Assembly: GCA_030737835.1 (NCBI GenBank)
Contig: JAUJYN010000044.1
Coordinates: 124,001 to 188,000 of the forward strand
Source of the DNA: Acorus gramineus
Taxonomy: Eukaryota; Streptophyta; Magnoliopsida; Acorales; Acoraceae
DNA: 64,000 nucleotides
Direction: 5' to 3'
Below are positions 22,685 to 34,100 of this stretch, piece by piece. The position numbers and the translations under genes are program-made. Position 1 is the stretch's first letter, and the number at the start of each line of letters is the position of its first letter. The notes under the pieces were generated by a model. The model saw only the letters and a list, made by a program, of their open reading frames with translations. It did no database searches and was not told the DNA's origin.

Positions 22685-24243
22685 TGCTTTGTTAGGCCTG
22701 TGTCATTTGGAGCCTTATTTTTCGATCGGAGTCGCTAAAATTTTTGGCTTTTAGCTACCTGCGGGAGTTGGAGTGCTCTGATTGCATAATTGTTCTGCTG
22801 GTACTGACATTGGCCTACTTGTAAATTTTCGTTGCATTCTAACGTATTTTTAGAAGTTATGCAATTTCGATTGGTATTCGGATTTGATTTTGTTAATATC
22901 CAAGATCAAGAAGTTTAAATCTGATTTTATCATGGGATATTTAGTTTTGAATTAGCTTTCTTACAAAAGTAGAATTAGATCAACTGGATTCATGTAGCAA
23001 AAGTTATGGACATTTTTCCAATTATACCCTAGGGATGAGAAAATCCTGGCAGTCGCCTTGTTCGATGTTTAGCTCACATTTTGGAATAGCTGGAGGGGTT
23101 ATTGGATCTTTAAATAAACATGAAAGTTGTATATAATCTTCTTAGCTTTCCAACGGATTTTGAATTGTACAATTCGGAGTTAGATCGTAGAAGTTATGGC
23201 TGTTTTAGTGAAGCCTGTCCAGAATTTTTTTAGTCAGGGACAGCTTGGTCATTTTGCCCCCACCAAATCAGTGGTGTATTTAGGGCATCGGGGGGTTGGG
23301 GGGATTTCTACTGGTATTTTGGGGGTCCATCAGAGAAATATGAAGAGGAGAAGAAGAGAAGGAGGAGAAGTAGAAAAGGTGAAGGTGAGTTTGTGTCTGT
23401 ATGAGGTTGTTCTCTTCTCTTTCTCTTCCTCTAGCTCAACCCTCTCTCTTGCACCCTCCTCTCTTTGTGTTTCAGCCCTGAAGAAGGTGTGCTGTGAAGA
23501 AGTGAAGGAGATGGTGGTGAAGTGGTGGTGGTGTGATTGTGAGCCCCCCACACCTTCCCTTCTCCTCCCCCTCTCTTGGTAATCTTCTTCCCCTTCTTTT
23601 ATGTTTGCTAGAATGTTGTTGAGGGCATGCATGTGTGGGTGCTGTTGGGGGAGTATTATTATGTGTAATTGCTGCACATGAGGTGTTTGTGTTTATGTAT
23701 GGATGGTGGTGGTTTTGTGTTGTAGGAAGACAGATTTCTGTCTTGTGAAGATCTTTATGGAACTGGTATTTAAAGGCATATTCTCTGGATTGTGTCCTCA
23801 TGTGATATGACCCCCCATGTTTCTAAATGCTATATATGAAATTTGGTATCATTTTATGAACTGTGTTGTAAGTTATAGCTTGATTTGCATAGCCTGTCCA
23901 GATTCGCATAGGATCTGATAAATTTCTGGAAACATTTTATTTCAGGCATGTAGAGGCTAAATTAGGTTATGATATCCTCATGGATTATGATCCCAACATG
24001 TCAGAGAATGTGTTTGATTTATTTCATAATTTGTGGATGTGTATTTGATGCTGTGGAGCTCAAAGAGTAAGGTTGTTTGCTGCAGATGCACCAGTTTTAC
24101 ATGGTTGTGTCAATGAGTTATTTATGCATGTTATAGGCCATATTAAGAGTTGGTTTCTCCATGAAGTAGGCTTACATATGTGTCAGGAAGTTTCATATTG
24201 GATTTGAGCACGTGGTTTATCTATATTGTGTTGTGTCTTGAAG

Positions 24244-24279
24244 ATCTCTTAGACTGGATGCGCGGCGATTCGATTATTT
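24244..24279 (+). other. 36-base microexon-like segment in family B
   Basis: It starts ATCTCTTAGACT, preceded by TGTCTTGAAG (the family A copies have GTCTTGCAG) and followed by GTGAGTGTGG. The 36-base distance is the same as in family A although the sequences have diverged strongly. Confidence 0.45.
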
Positions 24280-25443
24280 GTGAGTGTGGTTTGATCCAAC
24301 CCTTCGGGAAGCGTTCGATGCACGTAGTCGTGTATTGTGCATCCATGGTGCATCTTGGCACCCATATTATGTTAGATATTGCATGTTAGGACTGTATAGT
24401 TCGTATATTGCGTAGAACCCCCTATTCTACAATGTACTTGCCTATGTATGGTATTCATTTAAGAATGGTTGTGTTACATGCGCCCCTCTAGTTTGGGCTT
24501 GCTTTATGTGTGGTGTATAGATGTATAGAATATGGCATGCCTTAGGTAGTCTTGTAATACTACTCTTATATTAATTTTATCTAGCATAATCAAGCTTGGG
24601 TTAATATTCTGGTACCGGCCTAATGTTCTCTTGTTATAAAGACTTGAGGGCGTGGTGTAGTTGTTGCGCCCATTTTGTTGACGGCAAAGCTATGACCTTC
24701 GTGAGATGATGAGACTTCATCTCTCTCTTGCTCTCTCTCTTTGCGCGAACTGAGTAAGTAGATGTGGTTTCTGTTTGACTTAGGTTCGCTTGGGAATGTT
24801 GGCATGCGCCTGTTAGTGCACGAGATCGCGCTTAACCCTTCCCTTTTAAGTTGGTGATATCCAACATATGTTAGATTATATATTGCGTGCTTGCATGATT
24901 AATTTCCTTGCATGCATGTGTTGCTAGGTCATGCTTTGTATGTATGTTGCATGATTTGTTGTTTATGATGTGTATTCATGTTAGGTGGACCATATATATA
25001 ACTGTGATAGAATTCTCCTATTATAATTGCACATGTTAGACTAATCGTGCCTACCTGTGCTAGGCGTGGGTATGACCCGTTGTCGAGTTGTACCTTAGCT
25101 AGAGCGCAAGCGATGTATTCACCACCCCACATCCGTGAGATGCACTTGTTGGAATTCAGGAGAATTCGATGTAGTACCGGTGTTTCAAACCGGTGGTTAT
25201 GGTATTTAAGCTAGGCTTACCCATGCTAGGCGCATGTATTAACCGCCTATTGGGTTATGACTTGGGCTTATTTTCGGTGGGAGAGCCGAGGTAACTCCCT
25301 GCGTCCGAGCAACGCATATGTGTGGGAGTTCATGTGTATTCGATAGCATCGGTAGGTGATTACCGAGAGTAGTTTTTCCATTGGGTTTGCTTTGTGAACA
25401 TGGAGTGTTTCCTCCCAATATCATCCGTGTTGAAGTGGCCCGG

Positions 25444-25730
25444 GTTGTAGCTGTCCTGACAAAGGGCCCCCACCTGTAGGTACTATCGATGCATGCGGCA
25501 AGATGTACTGATCATGGGAGTATACCAGGTAGAGGCTACCCGGGAGAGGGCTAACGAATGATATTGCGAGTGTGGAATCGTTCTCCCCTTCGTCGAATCC
25601 GTGTCGATGCTGCCCGGCGTTGTAGCTGTCCTGACAGAGGGCCCCCACCTATAGGTACTATCGATGCATGTGGCAAGATGTACTGATCATGGGAGTATAC
25701 CAGGTAGAGGCTACCCGGGAGAGGGTTACC
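25444..25730 (+). repeat. 175-bp tandem duplication in family B LTR
   Basis: A unit starting GTTGTAGCTGTCCTGACA and containing GATCATGGGAGTATACC begins at 25444 and again at 25619. A matching two-unit arrangement is present in the second family B LTR (about 39528-39825), so the duplication predates both insertions. Confidence 0.8.
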
Positions 25731-26563
25731 AGATGATGAAGGGTGTAGAGCAAGAAGCTTTATCCCAAAAAGTCCCTAGGATCACTCCTACGGGAGTGAG
25801 GGTGAGGGTAAGTTGAGTCACGTCATCACGTAACTCTTATACCTATCGAGTATACTCTGAGTATGATACTCCTAATGCGTAAGGTATCGAAGTATATCAC
25901 CACCTCGTAGTGGATGGACTCGTTGTATTTTGTTATCCAGTAACACCATGTGTTATGATTAACAGTTGTTCCTTCCCGAGTGTCCCAAGAGCCTCCCTCC
26001 GGGAGTGAGGGCGAGGGTGAGGTTGGTCACGCCGCCACGTGACCTTGTTATCCATTGGGTTCCCACCCATGTTTTCCTTAAAAGGAAATTGTCTTAGTAT
26101 TGAATTGTTGTTATGGTGCTTGGCTTCTTGCCACTCATTGAGGTTGTAGCTCATCCCTCACGTACTATTTCTTCTACAAGGGCGGTGTTGGGCGTGGAGC
26201 TGGAGCTTCCCTGTGGCGTGATCTTGCGTGCGTGGGAGCTTCTCGTCTGGCGAATGGCGAGTGCGAGGTTGTCAGCAGTTCTAGAGTCTTGTATTTGTAA
26301 TAGTGCATGTTGTACTGGTTGTATTTTATTTGGACTAGACTTGGCTCTCACGGGACAGTGATTGTGTATTCGAGTCTGTAATAATATTTTTGGTTTATAG
26401 ACATTGTTGATATTTTATGCTTCTGCTTTTCAGTTAGTTATCATATTTATCTTTGCTTTGCCACCTTGTGTGTTACTGTTGGAGTCCTTGTTGATCTCAA
26501 GTATTGATAGCTGATATTATATATATTGCCACGTTTCGGGGACGGCCGCCCTGGGGTGTGACA

Positions 26564-26733
26564 TACTTCTCTGTATCCTTCTTTTAAACAAACAATTTTT
26601 TTGAAATATAATTCTTTCTTTTCATTTGTCCCTCTATAATTTGTAGAACTTCTACGAACACTAAAGCCAACTTCTTTTGCATACTTCATGTAGAAATTTT
26701 CAATCTCATCTATAGAGTTACAATTTTTAATTT
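26564..26733 (-). pseudogene. FAR1/FHY3-like gene remnant, DNA-binding domain start
   Basis: The minus strand encodes SIDEIENFYMKYAKEVGFSV, then RRSSTNYRGTN and KKIVCLKEGYRE. This is the start of the FAR1 DNA-binding domain (PF03101 type), where a conserved F-Y-x-x-YA-x-x-x-GFS motif precedes the first zinc-binding cysteine. The piece is clipped by the family B LTR on the left and the mini-CACTA on the right. Upstream exons, if any, would lie beyond 27517 but are not recognisable. Confidence 0.85.
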
Positions 26734-27517
26734 CACTACTACAATTTTTTACATTGATCACGGTTGTTTTCATCACATTTAAACAAAACCGTGATCATAA
26801 TAATTATGATCACAGTTTTTTTTAAACCGTGATCTTTATAAAATATACGATCACAATTTTTAGTAAAACGTGATAATCCCTTTTCGTATGTAGAATTGCG
26901 AGGCGAAGGTCATTGACTGAAATGTTTTTTTTTTTTTGTGATGGAAGAAGTACAAGAGTTACACTTATTGTGGTTTTATTTGACTTATAGTTATGTATAA
27001 TACAATTATGTGTGTGAAACACATATTTGTATGAAGTTTGATTCATATCCGAGGAATGAAAGTATTTTTAATGAGCATTTCTCTTTTGTTGTGTGAATTG
27101 AATTGTAAGAGTAGGTACAATCAATATATGAAATTGTATAATGGTTCAGTAAATTGTGATTTTTTCATAATTTAAGATCACAGATTGTTTATAAAGCGCG
27201 ATTTTAAATAATGTAAAGATAACAGATTATTTATAAAGCGTGATCGAAAATAATATAAAAATTATGGTTCTTCTCAAAATTGTGATCGTTTGGATATGAA
27301 ATATCACGTTTGATAAAATAAGCGTGATCAATTCCTATATAACCATCACGGTTTCTTCCGAAACCATGATCATTTATCACTTTTGATCATGCTTCCAAAC
27401 CTTGATGAAAAATATGATACAACCAATTATGCCTTTGTAGATCACGGTTCAAAACCATGATCAAAGGTCTTTACTCACAGTTTTAAACCGTGATCAATGT
27501 CAGAAATTGTAATAGTG
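26734..27517. mobile_element. Miniature CACTA (En/Spm-type) element
   Basis: The left end is CACTACTACAATTTTTTAC and the right end, read on the other strand, is CACTATTACAATTTCTGAC. Both lead into TTGATCACGGTT. A 3-bp target duplication TTT lies at 26731-26733 and 27518-27520. Many direct and inverted copies of GATCACGGTTT fill both subterminal regions, as in CACTA elements where transposase A binds such repeats. At 784 bp it has no coding capacity. It is inserted in the FAR1-like gene. Confidence 0.88.
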
Positions 27518-28178
27518 TTTAGGCTTCACCAATTCATCAATTTGTAGAATATTTGTTAAGACAATTTTCAACATCATGCATCATTGTCACTAAAAAAAAA
27601 AAAAAAAAAACCAGAACTTGAATTGAAAAAAACAATAAAGATCTTATCCCCCCATTTGGGGTGGAGCGTAAACCATGGATAGGGGAGAATACAGTAGAAT
27701 AGCCCCCAAACAACTGTTTGTTTAACAAGAATAAACATCGATAGCTATGTCTGGATAAACTAGGATAAGGCCTGATAACTATTCTAAGAAAATGGTGGAA
27801 TTGCTTATCAGGGCTTATCTATGCCAATGGATAAAAATACCCTTCTCTGTCATTTTAAAATTTTTATCTAACCTAACACTCTCTGCACACATTCCAAAAA
27901 CTGTCATATCTATCATATTACACACACATCTCTCATACTTATTCCCAAACACAAATAATTTATGCAAGGGTATAGTTGTCATTTAAAAAGTCATAAACTC
28001 TTATCCATCTCTTATCTACCATTTATCCTTACTTTATCTAAGGTGAACCAAACAACAAAAAGATCAATTTTACGTTTCCCAATGAGAATAACAGAAAAGA
28101 CAACCAAACAAAAATTTACCTATTCAACATGGATTGTTATCTATCCCAATATAGCTATCAAGGGCGAATAACCCTATG
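27144..28178. repeat. 1,035-bp direct repeat, left copy
   Basis: It matches 34695-35729 with a constant offset of 7,551 at both ends, so there is no net length change. It covers the right half of the mini-CACTA, a short unique stretch and a MITE. The first 580 or so bases are identical by eye; about 15 substitutions all fall in the last 450 bases. The family A LTR starts directly after it. Confidence 0.9.
27740..28160. mobile_element. MITE candidate
   Basis: GATAGCTATGTCTGGATAAA at the left and the inverted GATAGCTATATTGGGATA at the right form imperfect terminal inverted repeats around 420 bp of AT-rich, non-coding DNA. A diverged relative may lie at about 1075-1430. No clear target duplication is visible, so the superfamily is not assigned. 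A second copy sits at 35291-35711 within the direct repeat. Confidence 0.5.
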
Positions 28179-30929
28179 TGTCACGCCCCAGGGCGGCCGT
28201 CCCCGGGACGCGGCAAGTGTATATATAATATCAGAATCTACACATGAGGTCAATAATATATCATACACAAACAACCAGAATGACACACAGACAACAAAGG
28301 GGCTGACATGATATATACACCAAATGCGGAAGCAAAAGACTGAATCTGTAAATAAACATACTACAGACTCGATACTCAATCATCTGTCCTGTGAGAGCCA
28401 ATATACACAAATACAACTGAGTATATATACAAACGCGTGCTCAAGCACGGAAATAAAATACATACAGTCAAGAAGGGATGCTGATAGCCTCTGGCACTCG
28501 CGGAACGTAACGCTGCTCCGCTACTGAAGGAATCCCTCGGAAAGCTCCAACTGCTGCTCCGGCTCCAGCTCAGGCTCAGTGGCAACTGGGGAAAAACATA
28601 TGCGAGGGGTGAGCCACACGCTCAGTGAACGGCACAACCCATGCATCACAGACAATATTGACCACAATTCAGATCTTAATAATCCACAATCTCTTATTAA
28701 CAACCACAAAATGGTAACAAATACTCAAACCAGTGGGTCGCTCAATCGCCAACCCACTACACCCTCACCCTCACCCTTCAATGGGTGACATAGGATTTTG
28801 GGACTGATAATCATCCAATCACAACTCCAGTGGGTCGCTCATCGCCAACCCACTACACCCTCACCCTCACCCTTCAATGGGTGACATAGGATTTTGGGAC
28901 TGACTAGGCTGTTGGTCACCCTTGGTCCACCGATAGTCTCTCCTCCACTCCGTAGGCCGCTGGGCTATCACCCCCACAACTTCAGCACAGTCCGTCACAA
29001 ATATCAGGAGGCGCCTACTGATGGGAGCCCTCACCCACAACTTCAGCACAGTCCGTCACAAATATCGGGAGGCGCCTACTGATGGGAACCCTTGGAAGGG
29101 ACGGCCTTTACCGGATCCAACGAAGGAGACAGACAGCCTATCCATATGCACATGATCCACTTGGATCCGCCGACTACACAACTCAACGACTCTAATGTCC
29201 TAAATTTCTCAGAATTCCTCCAGGGCGCATAACCAATATGCGGGGAACATGTACAGCAATAGCAAGGTTGTAGTATCATTGGGGGAAAGGAACTTGGCAG
29301 GGCAGCGTGAGTTCCCGATATAGGACACCCCGACAACCAAACAAGGAACACGGTGTACCCTAGCCCGGGTCTCACCGCTGTCCTCGCGAGGCCCCTCCCC
29401 TATAATATTCACTAAGATGCTAATAACCGTACAAGGGTAAACCATTATTTATCAATTAGAGGTGTAATATTATTGGGACAAGAACCTTGGGAGGGCAGCA
29501 TGAGGTCCCGATACAGGACATCCCGACAACCAAACAAGGAACACGGAGTACCCTAACACGGGTCTCAATGTTGACCTCGCAAGGCTCCTCCCTATAATAT
29601 TATCTAAAGCATGCAGTTTAACATTTACTAGCATTTAATTTAATAAATAAACTAATAGGACACATGCATAGGCCAAGGCTTCCTAGCATGAGAACAGGGG
29701 GACATGGTGCATGGCTCATACACATATCCTAAGGGTGCAAGTCCCTAACATGCAAAGTCTAGGGTAGCATGCATTCTACATTTAAATCATGCTCGCATGA
29801 AATATACATTACAACAGGTTAATATAATCCATGGTGCCCCAGGAGAGGTCGGTATACGCCCAAATGCGTATAACGCCTCACTACTGGGTTGGATTGTCCC
29901 ACTCACCGGAATCCGGGTCGTCGCGCGACCGCTCGCCAAGATCTGCAAGACAGGCATTTATACGGTGAGTAAAATCCACAAATACCCCAAAATACATTAA
30001 AATACACAAAATCCCAAAATCAAACACCCAACACTCGGGCCAACGCGCATACGACCCGCACGCACGCTAGCTCGAGCACCCCGGCTCACTCCCGCACCCC
30101 CGGCAACCACCCGCACGGCCACCCGACCGCCCGGGTGCACCGCCGCGCCTCAGCCCGCGCACCCAGCGCACCGCCGGCCCCTGCTCGCGCGATTGGACCC
30201 GCAGCCGCACCACCCGGGGCACCGCGCGCCCACTGTGCCCTACCGCAGCAGCCCGCGCGCACCCCGCACCGGCCCGCGAGCACACTGCACGCCCCGCGCG
30301 CACCTCCCCTGCCTCGCCCCGCGCGCACTCCGCGCGCACCTCCCCTGCCTCGCCCCTGCGCGCACTCCGCGCGCACAGCACTCCGCACCAGCCACTCGAC
30401 CAGCTCCTCGCACCAGCCGCTCGACTAGTTCCTCCCGGGTGCACCCGCGCGCACTGCGCCCCTGCACGCGTGCCCAGCACACTCGGCACGCCAGCAACCA
30501 GCACGCCCAGCGCTCCACCGACTCCCGCGCGCGCACAGCGTGCCTGCGCCCCTGCGCAGCGCTCCGCGCGCACCCTGCACGATGCCCTGCACGCACCTCC
30601 GCTCGGCCAGCACCTAGCACCGCCCAGCGCCCTGCACGCCCCGCGTCCGCACGTCCAGCACGCGCGCCCTGCTGGCCACCAGCTCCCCCCGAGCGCACGC
30701 CCGCGCGCGTCCAGCCTGCTGCGCTGCCTGTGCTGCTGCCGGTGCTGCCTGCTGCCTGAACCAGCAACCCCCCCCCCCATGCCCGAGCACCTCCACCACC
30801 CACCCAATGGCCTCCGACGGCCTCCGACCGCCCCCAACCACCTCCGACAGCCTCCCACAGCCGCCGACCACCACCTAAACTAAAACCCCCATCCTAGCAT
30901 ACATCTAAGCCAAAAAGAAGAGGAAAAGG
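28179..30929 (-). mobile_element. Family A LTR (copy A2), left part, split by a solo LTR
   Basis: The block starts TGTCACGCCCCAGGG on the plus strand and follows the family A order in reverse, including candidate intron 2 (28586-29906), the 36-base segment (29907-29942) and a GC-rich block (about 30040-30760). The module with CCCGACAACCAAACAAGGAA is duplicated here (29325 and 29520 areas). It is cut after GAGGAAAAGG by the oppositely oriented LTR at 30930 and continues at 34101. There is no internal region, so it is a solo LTR or a recombination product. Confidence 0.9.
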
Positions 30930-31986
30930 TGTTATATATGTGTCACTTTTAGCCTGCTGGTAACCGTTAGAGCATCCTGGCAGTTTTTAAAATTTTTAGG
31001 GTTTTCGATCGGAACCGCTTATTTTTAGACTGTTAGCTATCGTCTGAGTTAGAGGACTCCGATTAAAAATCTAACTGCATATTTGGTGTCCTGGTGCCAT
31101 TCCTGACCTCTCACAAAAATTTCATCGAATTCTGGCATCGTTTGCAAAAATTTCGCAGTTCCGGAGTGTATCCGGGTTTTTTTAAGTCGCGCTCTACTTA
31201 AAAGGAATCAAAAATATCTTTTCACTATTCATCATCTTCTCGACCTTGCTTCTCTCTCTCCTCTCCTCCGTTTTTCTTCCGTTTGAGCCCCTTAGACCCT
31301 TCAAAATCGAAAACCTAAAGCACGGGAAGTGTAGATCGGGTCCCGATCTACGCTCCGGTGTCTTCAAATCTGAATTCCGACGATCCTAGCCTCCCCGACC
31401 TCCCCTTTTCGTCCTCTGATTTGGCCCATTCCGAGGGACAAGCTAGATCGGGACGTGAGAGGGCTTTTGGGAAGGGTTTCGGCGCGTGGAGATCCACCGG
31501 ACGCCTCTTCCTCCCCTCGGTAAGCCTCCTTTCCCTCCTTTTTCTTGTCTAGATGTATGCTAGGAGTGTGGATCTGTGTATGGGAGGAGGTCGGCGGCTG
31601 TGGGTGGCCGTCGGAGGGCGGTGGAGGTGGTCGGAGGTCGGTGGGTGGTGGTTTGGGTGGTCTCGGGCAGCAGGTGGTGGTGCTCGGGCTGGTGGGAGAT
31701 GCTCTCGGGCAGCAGGCAGAGCAGCAGCAGCGCGCAGGCTGGGCGCGCGCGGGCATGCGCGCGTGCGCGCGGAGTGCAAGCAGGCGCGCGCGAGCTGGCC
31801 GTGCTGTGCTGGTCGTGCGGGCGTGCTGGGCGAGCTGGCCGTGCTGTGCTGGTCGTGCGGGCGTGCTGGGCGAGCTGGGCGGCTGGTGCTGGGCGGGCTG
31901 GTGCGCGTGGAGCAGGTCGCGCGGGTGCGAGGTGGTGGCTGAGGCAGCGGATGGCGTGCGCGAGGTGGTGGCCGAGTGCAGGGTGT

Positions 31987-32106
31987 GCGCGGAGGCCGCG
32001 GCGAGGCCGTGGCGGTGCGCGGAGGCCGCAGCGAGGCCGTGGCGGTGCGCGGAGGCCGCGGCGAGGCCGTGGCGGTGCGCGGAGGCCGCAGCGAGGCCGT
32101 GGTGGT
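31987..32106 (+). repeat. Four-unit 30-bp tandem repeat in GC-rich LTR block
   Basis: Units start GCGCGGAGGCCGC at 31987, 32017, 32047 and 32077. Units one and three read CCGCGGCGAGG while two and four read CCGCAGCGAGG, so the array grew as a 60-bp dimer. The array is absent from the other family A copies. Confidence 0.9.
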
Positions 32107-32403
32107 GCGCGCGGGGCGCGGTGAGGCGGCGATGGTGTGCGCGAGGCGCGGCGAGATGGCGGAGGTGCGCGCGGGGTGCGCGCTAGGCGAGGCGCTGCGC
32201 GCGGGGGCGCGCGAGGTGCTCGCGGGCCGGCGCGAGGCGTGCGGGGTGCGCGGGCTGAAGCGCGGCGGTGCACCCGGGCGGTCGGGGGCCGTGCGGGTGG
32301 TTGCCGGGGGTGTTGGGTGCTTGTTGTGGGTTTTGGGGTATTTATTTACGTATTTAATGATATTTGTGGATTAATACTTACCAAATAATACCCTGTCTTG
32401 CAG

Positions 32404-32439
32404 ATCTCGATGGACGGTCGCGCGTCGACCCGATTTCCG
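32404..32439 (+). other. 36-base microexon-like segment (copy A3)
   Basis: It starts ATCTCGATGGACGG after CTTGCAG and ends CCCGATTTCCG before GTGAGTGGG. Flanking candidate introns would be 31520-32403 and 32440-33688. Confidence 0.5.
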
Positions 32440-34100
32440 GTGAGTGGGACAATCCAACCCAGTAGAGAGGCGTTGTACGCACTTGGGGCGTATACCGACC
32501 TCTCCTGGGGCGCCATGGATAAATATTAACCTGCAATAATATGTAATCCATGCTTGTGTGAATTATGTGTAGAATGCATGCTACCCTAGTCTTTGCATGT
32601 TAGGGACTTACACCCTTAGGATATGCGTATGAGCCATGCAGCATGTCCCCTGGTTTTCATGCTAGGAAACCCCGGCCTATGCATGCGTCCTACTAGTTTA
32701 TTTATTAAATTAAATGCTGGTATCTGTTAGATCGCATGCCTTAGGATAATATTATAGGGAGGAGCCTTGCGAGGTCAACGCTGAGACCCGTGTTAGGGTA
32801 CTCCGTGTTCCTTGTTTGGTTGTCGGGATGTCCTGTATCGGGACCTCAGGCTGCCCTCCCAAGGTTCTAGTCCCCATAATATTATATGTAATGATTGTAT
32901 GATTGGTATAATTATTAGCATAGTCGGTGGATATTATAGGGGAGGGGCCTTGCGAGGACAGCGGTGAGACCCGTGTTAGGGTACTCCGTGTTCCTTGTTT
33001 GGTTGTCGGGGTATCCTATAACGGGAACTCACGCCGCCCTTCCGAGTTTCTTTCCCCCAATGATATTCCAGCCTTGCTGATTTTTGTACATGTTCCCGCA
33101 TCTTGATGATGCACCTGGTTGAATTCAGAGGAATTCATGACATTTGAGTTGTGATGATATGTAGTCGGCGGATCCGAGTGGATCATATGCGTATGGATAG
33201 GCTGTTCTGTTCCCTGCGTTGGATCCGGTAGAGGCTACCCCCAGCGTTAGACAGGGCCTTCCTGACAGAGGGCTCCCATTAGTAGGCACCTCCTGATTTG
33301 GTTTCGGACTGTGCTGAATGTGGGAGTAGACCAGGCGGCCTACGGAGTGGAGGGAGAGACTATCGGTGGACCAAGGGTGACCAACAGCCTAGTCAGTCCC
33401 AAAATCCTATGTCACCCATTGATGGGTGAGGGTGAGGGTGTAGTGGGTTGGCGATGAGCGACCTACTGGATTTGTGAATAGATGATTATCAGTCCCAATA
33501 GCCTATGTCACCCATTGATGGGTGAGGGTGAGGGTGTGGTGGTTCGGCGAAGTACGAACCACTGGATTATGTTGTTATGTATTGATGGCTGGATAAAATA
33601 ATGGAATATTGGTAAATATTGTCTGTGATGCATGGATTGTGCTGTTCACTGAGCGTGTGGCTCACCCCTCGCACATGTTTTTCCCCAGTGGTCACTGAGC
33701 CTGAGCTAGAGCCGGAGCAGCAGTTGGAGCTTTCCGAGGGATTTCTTCAGTAGCGGAGCAGCGCTACGTCCGCGAGTACCAGAGGCTATCAGCATCCCTT
33801 TTCTTGGCTGTATGTATTGTTTTCCGTGCTGAGCACGTGTTGTATATATTCAGTTGTTTCCATGTATATTGGCTCTCACAGGACGTATGATTGTGTATGG
33901 AGTCTGTAATATGTTTCGGGTTACAGACTCAGTTTTAGCTTCCGCTATATTGTGTATATATTATGTCAGCCCTGTTTGATATGTGTTGTCATTTTATTTG
34001 TGGTTCAGAGTATATGTATTTGACCTCCTGTGTAGGCTTCTGATATGATACATACACTTGCCGCGTCCCTGGGTTGGCCGCCCTGGGGCGTGACAAAAGG

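Larger units (their letters stand above)
22690..26563 (+). mobile_element. Family B solo LTR inserted in the FAR1-like gene
   Basis: The 3,874-bp block runs from TGTTAGGCCTG to GGGGTGTGACA, with TGCTT before and TACTT after it (a 5-bp duplication with one change). The FAR1 frame reads KKIVCLKEGYRE on one side and AEGIKQKKCG on the other. No internal region or second LTR is present, so it is a solo LTR left by recombination. It shares U3 and downstream motifs with family A, including TTTTCGATCGGA and GCTCAYCCCTC, but is otherwise well diverged. It contains no genuine coding sequence. Confidence 0.92.
30930..34095 (+). mobile_element. Family A solo LTR (copy A3), nested in A2 in opposite orientation
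   Basis: The 3,166-bp block runs from TGTTATATATGTGTCAC to GGGGCGTGACA with a perfect 5-bp duplication AAAGG (30925-30929 and 34096-34100). It keeps donor 1 (GGTAAGCC, 31520), acceptor CTTGCAG (32397-32403), the 36-base segment (32404-32439), donor GTGAGTGGG (32440) and acceptor TTTTTCCCCAG (33678-33688). The TATA box is decayed (TCTACTTAAAAGG near 31192). Reading frames in its GC-rich middle are artefacts. Confidence 0.93.

Noticed and set aside
23196..23801. Overlapping frames of about 110-128 codons in the family B LTR
   Set aside because: Repetitive S, H and R-rich translations on both strands, not kept in the second family B LTR at the same position.
31358..31552. Small conserved frame reading SNLNSDDP or SNPNSGEI in LTR leaders (also 12388-12876, 18819-19031)
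   Set aside because: It lacks an ATG (it would start with GTG) and the similarity follows nucleotide conservation of the leader; the right-hand LTR copy has a stop.
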